Positions 1 through 4,987 of a stretch of DNA of 5,636 nt are shown here, one piece after another (the first letter of the stretch is position 1; each line of letters opens with the position of its first letter). The stretch is from Deltaproteobacteria bacterium (lineage in GTDB: Bacteria; Desulfobacterota; Desulfobacteria; Desulfobacterales; UBA11574): assembly GCA_019314155.1 (NCBI GenBank), contig JAFCZV010000216.1, positions 1-5,636 on the forward strand. The letters are read 5' to 3'. The position numbers were made by a program, and so were the translations under genes. The notes under the pieces were generated by a model. It was not told the origin of the DNA. It saw nothing but the letters and a program-made list of their open reading frames with translations, and searched no databases.

Positions 1-115
1 ATGTAACGATTTTTTGGATCATTGGAAATGGCTTGAATTTTAAGACCAATTAAATCTTCCGGCAGCAAGGTTTTTATCTCATATTCACCTTCAAAAACTT
101 CTTTTTCCGCGGCCT
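1..115 (-). pseudogene. C-terminal fragment of AbiEii-like nucleotidyltransferase (truncated, runs off the window)
   Basis: On the minus strand this reads AAEKEVFEGEYEIKTLLPED followed by LIGLKIQAISNDPKNRYM. The PEDLIGLKIQAI stretch is typical of the C-terminal half of AbiEii/DUF6036-type nucleotidyltransferases. It is base-for-base identical to 4373-4487, so it is one half of a repeat. Upstream in its frame there is no start codon before a stop codon (the TAA lies within the HEPN-derived sequence at about 160). The catalytic N-terminal half is therefore absent and this is a decayed piece. Its downstream end lies beyond position 1, so I cannot say whether the original C-terminus or another fusion follows. 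An inactive remnant is the likeliest reading. Confidence 0.65.
1..115. repeat. Repeat R1, left copy (AbiEii-like tail)
   Basis: Identical over 115 bp to 4373-4487. It probably continues left of the window. At its right end it joins repeat R2 through the shared bases CCT. Confidence 0.9.
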
Positions 116-184
116 TAAGCGTGCAACACTCTTTCTGAGTTCCGATACGAGTTTAACCATTTTTTCTTGATTATACAGGGGCAT
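74..184 (-). pseudogene. N-terminal remnant of a HEPN (HepT-like) gene, 36 codons, fused out of frame
   Basis: The ORF starts MPLYNQEKMVKLVSELRKSV, which matches the first residues of the intact HEPN at 3327-3770 (one difference, N for D at position 5). After about 24 codons it crosses into the AbiEii-like fragment in the wrong frame, giving the basic tail RPRKKKFLKVNMR and a TAA stop. A good ribosome binding site is retained (AAAGG, 6 nt before the ATG), so a 36-residue peptide could still be made. It lacks the R-x4-H-x-Y motif and most of the helical bundle, so RNase activity is not expected. Confidence 0.6.
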
Positions 185-207
185 TTGTCACCTTTGCCAA
201 ATGTCTT
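113..207. repeat. Repeat R2, left copy (HEPN start region)
   Basis: Matches 3699-3793 with about seven mismatches in 95 bp and no gaps. It contains the HEPN start codon, its ribosome binding site and about 24 codons. Confidence 0.85.
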
Positions 208-226
208 TGCTTAAAGTGTGACTCAT
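188..226 (-). pseudogene. Start-codon remnant of an MNT nucleotidyltransferase gene (12 codons)
   Basis: Directly after the HepT stop codon (TGA, 3 nt gap) an ATG opens MSHTLSKDIWQR and then stops. The first six residues equal the start of the MNT protein at 3757-4176 (MSHTLSRSEK). The next bases correspond to the sequence just upstream of that module's HEPN start, so the whole MNT body has been deleted. The deletion endpoints share the microhomology TGCT-x-AAAG near 208-217, 3791-3800 and 4158-4167. Confidence 0.6.
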
Positions 227-376
227 AAATCAAATACCTATTTTTAAAAAAATGGACAAAAGATATTTTTCAAGATCTTCAATCTCTTTTTTGGCTACTT
301 CGAAAACTTGTTTTAATTCAACCCTACCATATTCATGGACAATGAAATTTCTAAAACCAACGGCCTTGACCATTTT
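208..376. repeat. Repeat R3, left copy (hepT tail plus MNT start)
   Basis: Matches 4158-4326 with about four mismatches in 169 bp. It covers the last 48 codons of hepT, its stop, and the first codons of the MNT gene that follows in the other copy. Confidence 0.9.
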
Positions 377-649
377 CTCGGTTATATCGACAGATATATA
401 TCCATTGTCTTCTAACAGATAAAACATCTCATTCGTGCTGCCGGGGACTCCAACACCTTCTTCACTGATAATATGCGCAGCAATATCGATACAATTCTGA
501 ATAGACATCTGAAGGTTAAATAGAATGCTTTCCTGCCTATCAAGGTCTTTCAAGAAAGTTTCTATATCAGTATCGCGCTTTTCTTTTATTCGGCTTAAAT
601 GCCTTTTGACCGAACTGGCCTTTGCTATGATGAGATCTTTATCTACCAT
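230..649 (-). CDS. hepT: HepT-like HEPN ribonuclease toxin (DUF86)
   Basis: This 139-residue, mostly helical protein is of normal length for the HepT/DUF86 branch of the HEPN superfamily. The catalytic R-x4-H-x-Y motif is visible as RNFIVHEY (R100, H105, Y107). In characterised MntA/HepT pairs the R and H form the RNase centre and the Y is the residue AMPylated by MntA. The gene starts 2 nt after the mntA stop codon, and its GGAG ribosome binding site lies in the last codons of mntA, so the pair is almost certainly co-translated. Residues 92 to the end lie in a 169-bp repeat also found at 4158-4326, where the same tail is fused to a different N-terminus. Family assignment is firm; toxicity is inferred from the family. 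Confidence 0.9.
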   Translation of the reverse strand: MVDKDLIIAKASSVKRHLSRIKEKRDTDIETFLKDLDRQESILFNLQMSIQNCIDIAAHIISEEGVGVPGSTNEMFYLLEDNGYISVDITEKMVKAVGFRNFIVHEYGRVELKQVFEVAKKEIEDLEKYLLSIFLKIGI

Positions 650-651
650 GT

Positions 652-1059
652 TTACTCCTCCAAAGTCCTTCGGATAAAGCCTTTTTGCATCTTATTCAGA
701 TAAAAAGCAAAATCAGCTATCCTGGCATACATGGTCATTTTATATTTCGCCAGTTTTTTAGAATCGTTGATTAGAATACATCTTCCTTTTGAATAAATTT
801 GCTTCATGAGAACTTCGCTCGCAGAATTAAGGATAACCGGATGAACATCTTTTCTTATTATTCGAGAAAGTTCAGTCAAATATCGCATTTTTTGTTGGTT
901 GGCAAATTCCTGATCTATACGGTTTAACAATATCCCGATGTCAATATCGCTGAAAGGTTGATTCTTTCCCCTCGCATATGAACCGAACAAATAGACTGCA
1001 ACAACTTCGTCCTTGTTTTTAAAATAATCTGAAATTGTTTCTGATAGTTTTTTGTTCAT
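652..1059 (-). CDS. mntA: MntA-type minimal nucleotidyltransferase antitoxin
   Basis: This 135-residue protein has the polymerase-beta-type nucleotidyltransferase signature. G26-S27 is followed by exactly ten residues and then D38-I-D40 (FGSYARGKNQPFSDIDIG), and a likely third acidic residue, D71, lies in KDVHPVILN. That is the intact GSX10DXD motif of MntA antitoxins, which transfer AMP from ATP to the tyrosine of HepT. The ATG at 1059 has only a weak purine stretch upstream (GAGAAATAAA). It is the first gene after an AT-rich stretch of about 150 bp and the hairpin element at 1216-1337, so it may have its own promoter. It is followed immediately by hepT. The family is certain and the antitoxin role is inferred from known pairs. 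Confidence 0.9.
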   Translation of the reverse strand: MNKKLSETISDYFKNKDEVVAVYLFGSYARGKNQPFSDIDIGILLNRIDQEFANQQKMRYLTELSRIIRKDVHPVILNSASEVLMKQIYSKGRCILINDSKKLAKYKMTMYARIADFAFYLNKMQKGFIRRTLEE

Positions 1060-1137
1060 TGCATTTATTTCTCATTTCTACCCTAAATGAGCGTAAACAA
1101 AACGGGAAAAATGTTTTATGTGTTTAATTTGTCAGCA

Positions 1138-1166
1138 ATTTTATAATTTTAAATGCATTGATATAA
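1138..1166 (-). promoter_or_regulatory. Candidate promoter for mntA-hepT (weak)
   Basis: On the minus strand TTATAT (1166-1161) is followed, after a 17-nt spacer, by TAAAAT (1143-1138), about 80 nt ahead of the mntA ATG. The -10 matches five of six consensus positions but the -35 only two. In DNA this AT-rich such matches are common. The position ahead of the first gene of the pair and behind the hairpin element is the main argument. Confidence 0.2.
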
Positions 1167-1201
1167 CTCTTGTATAAATGAGATATAAATTTATTAAAAA
1201 A

Positions 1202-1209
1202 TTCCTATT
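1202..1209. repeat. Left copy of 8-bp direct repeat TTCCTATT flanking the hairpin element
   Basis: Identical to 1337-1344 on the other side of the GC-richer palindromic element. It could be a target-site duplication, but 8 bp in AT-rich DNA can recur by chance and the inverted arms do not reach exactly to both copies. Confidence 0.35.
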
Positions 1210-1215
1210 TTGTTT

Positions 1216-1337
1216 ACCCCTTGGGAAAGCCGATGATACCCCGTCTTCTTCGTTATCAAGGGCTCGCAGTAGACGACTACGGCTTCACCCTTGATGCCTT
1301 GAATCTGGGGCATCCTCGACTTTCGCTCAATTAGGGT
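1216..1337 (-). repeat. Long imperfect hairpin / palindromic intergenic element
   Basis: Positions 1225-1272 and 1277-1324 form two 48-nt arms around a 4-nt loop. The outer 18 bp (1225-1242 with 1307-1324) pair at 15 positions as DNA. Read as minus-strand RNA, two of the three mismatches become G-U wobbles, leaving one G-A. An inner ATCAAGGG/CCCTTGAT (1255-1262 with 1288-1295) and GTAG/CTAC (1269-1272 with 1277-1280) continue the stem, and ACCC/GGGT closes the base (1216-1219 with 1334-1337). The arms are 53% GC in AT-rich surroundings. TTCCTATT occurs on both sides (1202-1209 and 1337-1344). It could be a MITE or REP-like insertion or a structured RNA. I do not recognise the family. The minus-strand T-run at 1200-1195 lies too far from the stem for a canonical terminator. 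Confidence 0.6.
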
Positions 1338-1344
1338 TCCTATT
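1337..1344. repeat. Right copy of 8-bp direct repeat TTCCTATT flanking the hairpin element
   Basis: Second copy of the sequence at 1202-1209. It lies 12 bp beyond the stop codon of the AbiEii-type gene, towards the hairpin, and directly abuts the palindromic element. Confidence 0.35.
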
Positions 1345-1356
1345 ATTTGACTGCAC

Positions 1357-1977
1357 TCATGTAAATTTTGTCGTTGCAATATCCACTAAAACTTTTCTGA
1401 TTTCTTCCTCATCAATCTCATCGCCTATATATTCGACTTTTTCACTGTAATCGATATCATCAAAAAAACAAAGTTGCTCACGAAATAGCTTTTCATTGAA
1501 ATAGGCGCCAAAAATGTCGGCAGCCCTGGCTGATAATTCTTTTAAACTATGATGAGCTTTCAAAATGAAATATAAATCAACATAATCCTTCCATTTAGCG
1601 CGCCCTCCCAGGGCATAGGTTTTCATTGCGGCCAGATCCAACAGTGTAGGGATTTTTATTATCCCATCAAAATCCATCGGATGAACGATTTTATAAGGGA
1701 AATTCAAGAACGTTATTTTTACAGAATTTATAACAAGATGCATTTGATCGAAGGCTTCATATAAGAGATTATCCACCACAAACCCACTTTTTTCAATCAA
1801 ATTTCTGATGCTTTTTCGTTTGATATCCCGGGTTGTGAATAAATCAAAGTCAATTGATCTACGGTGCCCAATATTCAAAGCAATCGCTGTGCCGCCAACC
1901 AGGTAATAATCGTTTGAAAATGACCTGATTAAAGGCAGAAGCTTCCGTTGTTCTTCTGTTAAAACTTCACTGTGCAT
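1357..1977 (-). CDS. AbiEii/AbiGii-family nucleotidyltransferase (toxin-like)
   Basis: This 206-residue protein carries the AbiEii nucleotidyltransferase pattern: YLVGGTAIALNIGHR with GGT at 28-30, S-x-D-x-D-L around D43 and D45, and KWKDYVDLYFIL at 128-139, with the conserved K and D pair seen near the end of the catalytic domain in this family. AbiEii proteins are GTP/NTP-dependent nucleotidyltransferases that act as toxins or phage-abortive proteins. The start ATG at 1977 overlaps the preceding gene by 11 nt and has little ribosome binding site of its own, so translational coupling is likely. At 206 residues it is a short member compared with about 300 residues for classical AbiEii. Which gene of the pair is toxin and which antitoxin is not shown by the sequence. 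Confidence 0.8.
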   Translation of the reverse strand: MHSEVLTEEQRKLLPLIRSFSNDYYLVGGTAIALNIGHRRSIDFDLFTTRDIKRKSIRNLIEKSGFVVDNLLYEAFDQMHLVINSVKITFLNFPYKIVHPMDFDGIIKIPTLLDLAAMKTYALGGRAKWKDYVDLYFILKAHHSLKELSARAADIFGAYFNEKLFREQLCFFDDIDYSEKVEYIGDEIDEEEIRKVLVDIATTKFT

Positions 1978-2242
1978 GTCTTTTAAAATAGATCTTAAAA
2001 AAATGCTTTGTTCGCTTATGAATGTTCGACCGTTTGCCGGATATTTGCCAATAAAATATGTCCGCTACTTTTTTAATTCCAACCAAATCAAAAAGCTTTT
2101 TTACGCTTTTTTCATTCCCATAATTCAATACAGCTTCGACAAGCACATTGATGCTAATATTCGTTTTTTCTTCAGGTTTTATCCACCAGAATAACGAGCT
2201 GTTTTCCTGGATAAATTTGTTAATTTGAGAATTATGTTTCAT
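1967..2242 (-). CDS. Small partner protein of the AbiEii-type gene (DUF6922-like, putative antitoxin)
   Basis: This 91-residue protein has a recognisable pattern: FIQENSSLFWWIKPEEK near the start, then LVEAVLNYGN and KKLFDLVGIKKVADIF, and a basic C-terminus ending FFKIYFKRHAQ. It resembles the short proteins I recall being encoded just upstream of AbiEii-type nucleotidyltransferases (DUF6922), but I cannot verify the family name here. It is not the usual AbiEi winged-helix antitoxin. AAGG lies 7 nt before the ATG at 2242. Its stop overlaps the AbiEii start by 11 nt, which is typical of a two-gene module with the small gene first. A regulatory or neutralising role is inferred from position only. 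Confidence 0.65.
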   Translation of the reverse strand: MKHNSQINKFIQENSSLFWWIKPEEKTNISINVLVEAVLNYGNEKSVKKLFDLVGIKKVADIFYWQISGKRSNIHKRTKHFFKIYFKRHAQ

Positions 2243-2309
2243 GGGTATGCCTTAAAAATCTTTCCATACCTCAGGAATTTTAATTATGATTTTTTAGTAG
2301 GTGATCGGA

Positions 2310-2819
2310 TTATTCTTCCGATATTTTTTTTGCTGTACGTATAATTTTTATATAAACTTCATCTTTGAGATAGAACCCTGCATGGATAATATCCTCTAAG
2401 GTAGACAGGAATTCATCAAAGTCTATAATGCGGTTTTTGACAGCCTGCAAAATAATCCGTAAAGTTCCGACCGGCTTCAAACCCGCTAATTCAGCTACCG
2501 ACCGACCCTTAGCATCATCCATAAGAACTGTTTTGATTCCTTTTTCCTTAGCCAGAGAAATGACCTCTATTTCACCAAGATGCAACGAAACCTTAAGAGA
2601 AAACATATTTTTAACTTCTTTAACCTTCAGCCAACCCTGGTCAATTGCTTTCTCCACACGATAAGCATCTTTTTCTCCAAGGCGTTTACCCTCTACGACA
2701 ACTTCCTGAAAAACAGCTTTTGGAATAAATACCTGATTTATCGTATTTTGAAGAAGGGCCAGCTTATCAGCTTTTGCCAGATAAATAAGCGGCGTTGCAT
2801 TTGAAACGATCTTATCCAT
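2310..2819 (-). CDS. DUF3368 PIN-like nuclease (putative toxin)
   Basis: This 169-residue protein matches the DUF3368/PIN-like layout. VSNATPLIYLAKADKL at 5-20 carries the first acidic-site region (here N7 and T9 rather than an obvious D). LHLGEIEVISLAKEKG at 80-95 has the conserved G-E-x-E. VLMDDAKGRSVAELAGLKPVGT at 98-119 has the D-D-x-x-G-R motif. FYLKDEVYIKII near the C-terminus is also characteristic. The family is regularly found behind UPF0175 antitoxins and is predicted to be an RNase toxin. The ATG at 2819 overlaps the antitoxin gene by 8 nt (ATGGATAA). The gene is full length and looks intact. Confidence 0.85.
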   Translation of the reverse strand: MDKIVSNATPLIYLAKADKLALLQNTINQVFIPKAVFQEVVVEGKRLGEKDAYRVEKAIDQGWLKVKEVKNMFSLKVSLHLGEIEVISLAKEKGIKTVLMDDAKGRSVAELAGLKPVGTLRIILQAVKNRIIDFDEFLSTLEDIIHAGFYLKDEVYIKIIRTAKKISEE

Positions 2820-3114
2820 TCAGAGTTTTCAGATCCTTTTTCAGTTCCTTTAAGTCATAGCTGGTATAGATATGTGCCTTTTCGATTTCTTTTATCATTT
2901 CCCAAAGCGTCAGATTACAGTGTTGAGCTGCTTCCCAGATGGTTACTATGCCAGACTTGTAATCATCCAGTGAATCGCGTATTGTCTGCTCTTTTAAAGA
3001 ATTGAGTAGAAACAAACGCAAAAGTGCCGAGCGGTCTATACCTTTCTTTGCCGCCATCTCATCAATTTTATCTACATATTGGTCATCCAAGCGAGTGGTT
3101 ACAGTTTTTGGCAT
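2812..3114 (-). CDS. Ribbon-helix-helix / UPF0175 antitoxin
   Basis: This is a protein of about 100 residues with two parts. The N-terminal ribbon-helix-helix-like segment (VTTRLDDQYVDKIDEMAAKK then RSALLRLFLLNSL) would bind DNA as a dimer. The C-terminal UPF0175-like segment (SLDDYKSGIVTIWEAAQHCN then LTLWEMIKEIEKAHIY) is where the family binds the partner toxin. I place the start at the ATG at 3114 rather than the GTG at 3117, because AGGAG lies 6 nt before the ATG and only 3 nt before the GTG. It overlaps the downstream DUF3368 gene, the usual order for this type II module. Autoregulation through the direct repeats at 3144-3160 is plausible. Confidence 0.85.
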   Translation of the reverse strand: MPKTVTTRLDDQYVDKIDEMAAKKGIDRSALLRLFLLNSLKEQTIRDSLDDYKSGIVTIWEAAQHCNLTLWEMIKEIEKAHIYTSYDLKELKKDLKTLNG

Positions 3115-3143
3115 CACTTACTCCTAATTGTTGTTTGTGTGCA

Positions 3144-3174
3144 ATTGCATATATTGCATACAAAATATCTTCAA
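3144..3174 (-). promoter_or_regulatory. Candidate promoter/operator of the RHH-DUF3368 module
   Basis: About 30 nt ahead of the antitoxin ATG there are two tandem copies of TATGCAAT (minus strand, 3160-3153 and 3151-3144) with a 9-bp period. The second copy also contributes to the palindrome TGCAATTGCA (3140-3149). A -35-like TTGAAG (3174-3169) lies 17 nt before TATGCA (3151-3146). Repeats overlapping the -10 of an RHH-antitoxin operon are what autoregulation would predict. The promoter match itself is weak. Confidence 0.3.
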
Positions 3175-3186
3175 TCCCATAAAAAG

Positions 3187-3326
3187 TCAACCTTTTATGT
3201 CTTCCAAATACCATTCATAAACAATTCGAATGCCGTCTTTTAAGGCAATATTCGGTTTCCATCCCAGTTTTTTTATCTTAGAAATATCGAGCAACTTCCG
3301 TGGAGTTCCGTCGGGTTTATCCTGAT
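3187..3326 (-). pseudogene. Displaced 3' end of GDP-L-fucose synthase gene (second copy)
   Basis: In one open frame this reads DKPDGTPRKLLDISKIKKLG then WKPNIALKDGIRIVYEWYLE then DIKG and stop (TGA at 3189-3187). It is homologous to the end of fcl at 5315-5454, with about 123 of 140 bases identical, no gaps and a 61-bp identical core (3228-3288 with 5356-5416). The homology ends at 3326, exactly where the HEPN stop codon (3329-3327) begins. The fragment is headless: the HEPN gene lies directly upstream in another frame. Its GTPRKLLD...GIRIVYEWYLE wording looks closer to the usual Fcl C-terminus than the attached copy does, so it may be the original tail. An ATG at 3351 could start a 54-codon ORF but has no ribosome binding site. 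Confidence 0.85.
3187..3326. repeat. Repeat R-fcl, displaced copy
   Basis: Direct repeat of 5315-5454 at an offset of 2128 bp, about 88% identical and gap-free, with a 61-bp identical core. The two copies bracket the block 3327-5314. Confidence 0.88.
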
Positions 3327-3770
3327 TTATAACGACTGCCTGCTCTCCCATTCGAGAAACCTTGCTATATAATCGAGAAATTTCTTAAAATCATCCAGCC
3401 GATTTTGAAGAATATCATATAGCTGACGATCATCTAACTCCCAGTATAGATGAACCAGGCGATTGCGGAATTTTGCCATGTTTCTGAGTTCTTCTGCGAA
3501 ATTCGAATCGTACGCCCCGGCTTCACACATTACAATAAAAGTATCGCCATAGTTATCTGGAACCCGATAGCCATTTCGAGCTATAACATGGCTACACATG
3601 TCAATGCAGGATTCGATGGCAACAATAAAATGATATTTTGAACTTCCGATTTTATCAGGATCTTTAAGAAATTCGGAGAAAGGCAACTGACCGATAGACC
3701 TTAAGCGTGCAACACTCTTTCTGAGTTCCGATACAAGTTTAACCATTTTTTCTTGATCATACAGGGGCAT
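3327..3770 (-). CDS. HepT-like HEPN ribonuclease toxin (DUF86), second module
   Basis: This 147-residue helical protein has R-x4-H-x-Y as RNRLVHLY (R102, H107, Y109), the signature of the HepT/DUF86 RNases. It overlaps the upstream MNT gene by 14 nt and has GAGG 6 nt before its ATG, so the two form a coupled antitoxin-toxin pair. It is clearly different in sequence from the hepT at 230-649 and is not a recent duplicate of it. Its first about 24 codons are duplicated in the scar at 113-207. Its stop codon directly abuts the displaced fcl tail. Confidence 0.88.
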   Translation of the reverse strand: MPLYDQEKMVKLVSELRKSVARLRSIGQLPFSEFLKDPDKIGSSKYHFIVAIESCIDMCSHVIARNGYRVPDNYGDTFIVMCEAGAYDSNFAEELRNMAKFRNRLVHLYWELDDRQLYDILQNRLDDFKKFLDYIARFLEWESRQSL

Positions 3771-3793
3771 TTGTTACCTCTTGCAAATATCTT
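3699..3793. repeat. Repeat R2, right copy
   Basis: This is the intact context of R2: the end of the MNT gene and the start of the HEPN gene at 3327-3770. It is taken as the parent of the scar at 113-207. Confidence 0.85.
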
Positions 3794-4176
3794 TGCTGAA
3801 AGGGTGAAAAATCAAAATATTGTTTTAATATCCTACCTTCGAAGTCGGCTCGCATGTTCGGATTCTTGTCAATGATGACTCTGCCGGTTCTAAAAACATT
3901 CTGGCTGAATGATATCGGCGCTCGATTGAGAATCCTTACATCTACCGGGTATTTTATTGCCTTTTCCAGTCGGTTTTCCAGCTCCAACTCAAAATCCAGC
4001 GGCTTGTTCAAATCCATGGCGGTAATGATACCGATATCTATATCTAAAAAGTGCCGTTCCGATATAAAAGACCCAAATATATAAACAGTGAGAATTTCAT
4101 CATACTGTTGAAAAAGATGAGATGAAATTATTTGTATAACCTTTTCCTTCTCTGATCTGCTTAAAGTGTGACTCAT
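3757..4176 (-). CDS. MNT-family nucleotidyltransferase antitoxin, second module (short GSX8DXD)
   Basis: This 139-residue protein has the nucleotidyltransferase core YIFGSFISERHFLDIDIGI: G35-S36, then eight residues instead of the usual ten, then D45-I-D47. A third acidic residue, D79, lies in PVDVRILN. The C-terminal FEGRILKQYFDFSPFQQRY is a motif common in MNT proteins paired with DUF86. The ATG at 4176 follows the stop codon of the chimeric ORF by 3 nt, with AGGA 8 nt upstream that may lie in sequence inherited from the hepT tail. It is the likely AMP-transferase antitoxin of the HEPN gene that overlaps its end. The shorter spacer removes the usual A-R-G turn, but related MNT proteins of this form exist, so it is probably active. 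Confidence 0.85.
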   Translation of the reverse strand: MSHTLSRSEKEKVIQIISSHLFQQYDEILTVYIFGSFISERHFLDIDIGIITAMDLNKPLDFELELENRLEKAIKYPVDVRILNRAPISFSQNVFRTGRVIIDKNPNMRADFEGRILKQYFDFSPFQQRYLQEVTNAPV

Positions 4177-4326
4177 AAATCAAATTCCTAATTTTGAAAA
4201 AATGGACAAAAGATATTTTTCAAGATCTTCAATCTCTTTTTTGGCTACTTCGAAAACTTGTTTTAACTCAACCCTACCATATTCATGGACAATGAAATTT
4301 CTAAAACCAACGGCCTTGACCATTTT
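4158..4326. repeat. Repeat R3, right copy
   Basis: Here the hepT tail lacks its own N-terminal half and is preceded by AbiEii-like codons. The intact MNT gene follows it, so this copy is parental for the MNT start and derived for the hepT tail. Confidence 0.9.
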
Positions 4327-4515
4327 ATCCTGATGCAAAGTAAGTAGTCTTTGAATGTCTGGCGCAACAATCATGTAACGATTTTTTGGATCATTGGAAA
4401 TGGCTTGAATTTTAAGACCAATTAAATCTTCCGGCAGCAAGGTTTTTATCTCATATTCACCTTCAAAAACTTCTTTTTCCGCGGCCTGAAATGGTCTTCC
4501 TTTACTTATCCTCAA
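4180..4515 (-). pseudogene. In-frame chimera: AbiEii-like C-terminal part fused to HepT C-terminal part
   Basis: Codons 1-64 come from an AbiEii-like nucleotidyltransferase (GRPFQAAEKEVFEGEYEIKT then LLPEDLIGLKIQAI and PDIQRLLTLHQDK). Codons 65-111 are the C-terminus of HepT, including the RNase motif RNFIVHEY (R72, H77, Y79), with two residue differences (SKLGI for LKIGI) from the protein at 230-649. The junction falls on AAAATG, which codes for K-M and is shared by both parents. The only upstream start is a TTG at 4515 inside the preceding HEPN gene; the first ATG is codon 48. Both parents have lost their other half: the nucleotidyltransferase active site and the first HEPN helices. It is most likely a recombination relic, although the frame is open throughout and overlaps its neighbours in an operon-like manner. 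Confidence 0.7.
4373..4487. repeat. Repeat R1, right copy
   Basis: Identical to 1-115. A unique 46-bp stretch (4327-4372), which continues the AbiEii-like reading frame, separates it from R3. Confidence 0.9.
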
Positions 4516-4987
4516 TCTGCTTTAATATGTTTATGAAATTATTAATTTGAATCTTGAATATTTTGGCTGTGTGTGTAAATTTTCTTGCAACCAAACATTC
4601 TTTTTCCCAATCCAACTCAAAAGCATAAGAATGTCGAAATTTGTGCCTAAAGGCACGAAAATCATCTAAAAGCCGATATAATTCTTCATCAATTAATCGC
4701 GGTCTAAAACCAGATATTTCTAATTTCATGCGCTTAAGCAAATCCTTGTGCCAACCTTGTGGGCCCATGTCGTTTTCAAAAAATCGGGCAATGGAGCGAA
4801 AAATATTTTCACATCCATTGTAAAAATTATGCAACAAATATCCAATTGCTCCACGGTCTATGTACGATACTTCTTCGGCTGAGAGGCCAATTATTTTTTC
4901 TACCTTTAAAAATTCCTGTTCCAGGCGTTCTAATTTCTCCAGTTCGTCTTTTATGTCAGCTTTCAATAGCTCAAGATTATAGTTCAT
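4502..4987 (-). CDS. HEPN-domain protein, HepT-like (third module toxin)
   Basis: This 161-residue helical protein has R-x4-H-x-Y as RHKFRHSY (R114, H119, Y121) within DFRAFRHKFRHSYAFELDWE. It belongs to a longer HepT-like branch distinct from DUF86 (I recall it as PF20797, HepT-like), marked by the N-terminal ELEKLERLEQEF segment and the RFFENDMGPQGWHKDLLKRM loop. It overlaps the upstream MNT gene by 11 nt, with GAGGAG 9 nt before the ATG, so co-translation is expected. The C-terminus appears complete: the stop at 4502 is followed at once by the chimera's AbiEii part. An RNase toxin role is inferred from the family. Confidence 0.85.
   Translation of the reverse strand: MNYNLELLKADIKDELEKLERLEQEFLKVEKIIGLSAEEVSYIDRGAIGYLLHNFYNGCENIFRSIARFFENDMGPQGWHKDLLKRMKLEISGFRPRLIDEELYRLLDDFRAFRHKFRHSYAFELDWEKECLVARKFTHTAKIFKIQINNFINILKQIEDK

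Noticed and set aside
1216..1337. Integron attC site
   Set aside because: A long hairpin between gene modules suggested a cassette recombination site, but I find no GTTRRRY / RYYYAAC core pair at its ends and no integrase.
1194..1379. A 61-codon minus-strand reading frame starting at TTG
   Set aside because: It starts inside the AbiEii gene in another frame and mostly reads through the palindromic element. It has no ATG at its start and no recognisable family, so it is better explained by the hairpin.
2304..2322. Hairpin ATCGGA / TCCGAT followed by a T-run on the plus strand
   Set aside because: It has the shape of a terminator, but only for plus-strand transcription, and no plus-strand gene precedes it. 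It also overlaps the end of the DUF3368 gene.
1976..2804. Plus-strand open frames in this area and elsewhere (for example 1976-2194, 2428-2664, 2580-2804)
   Set aside because: They lie antisense to well-supported minus-strand genes and show no family resemblance, so they are frame shadows.
3178..3199. Inverted repeat CATAAAA / TTTTATG around the displaced fcl stop
   Set aside because: A 7-bp stem of almost only A-T pairs has little stability and no adjoining T-run, so it is not supportable as a terminator.
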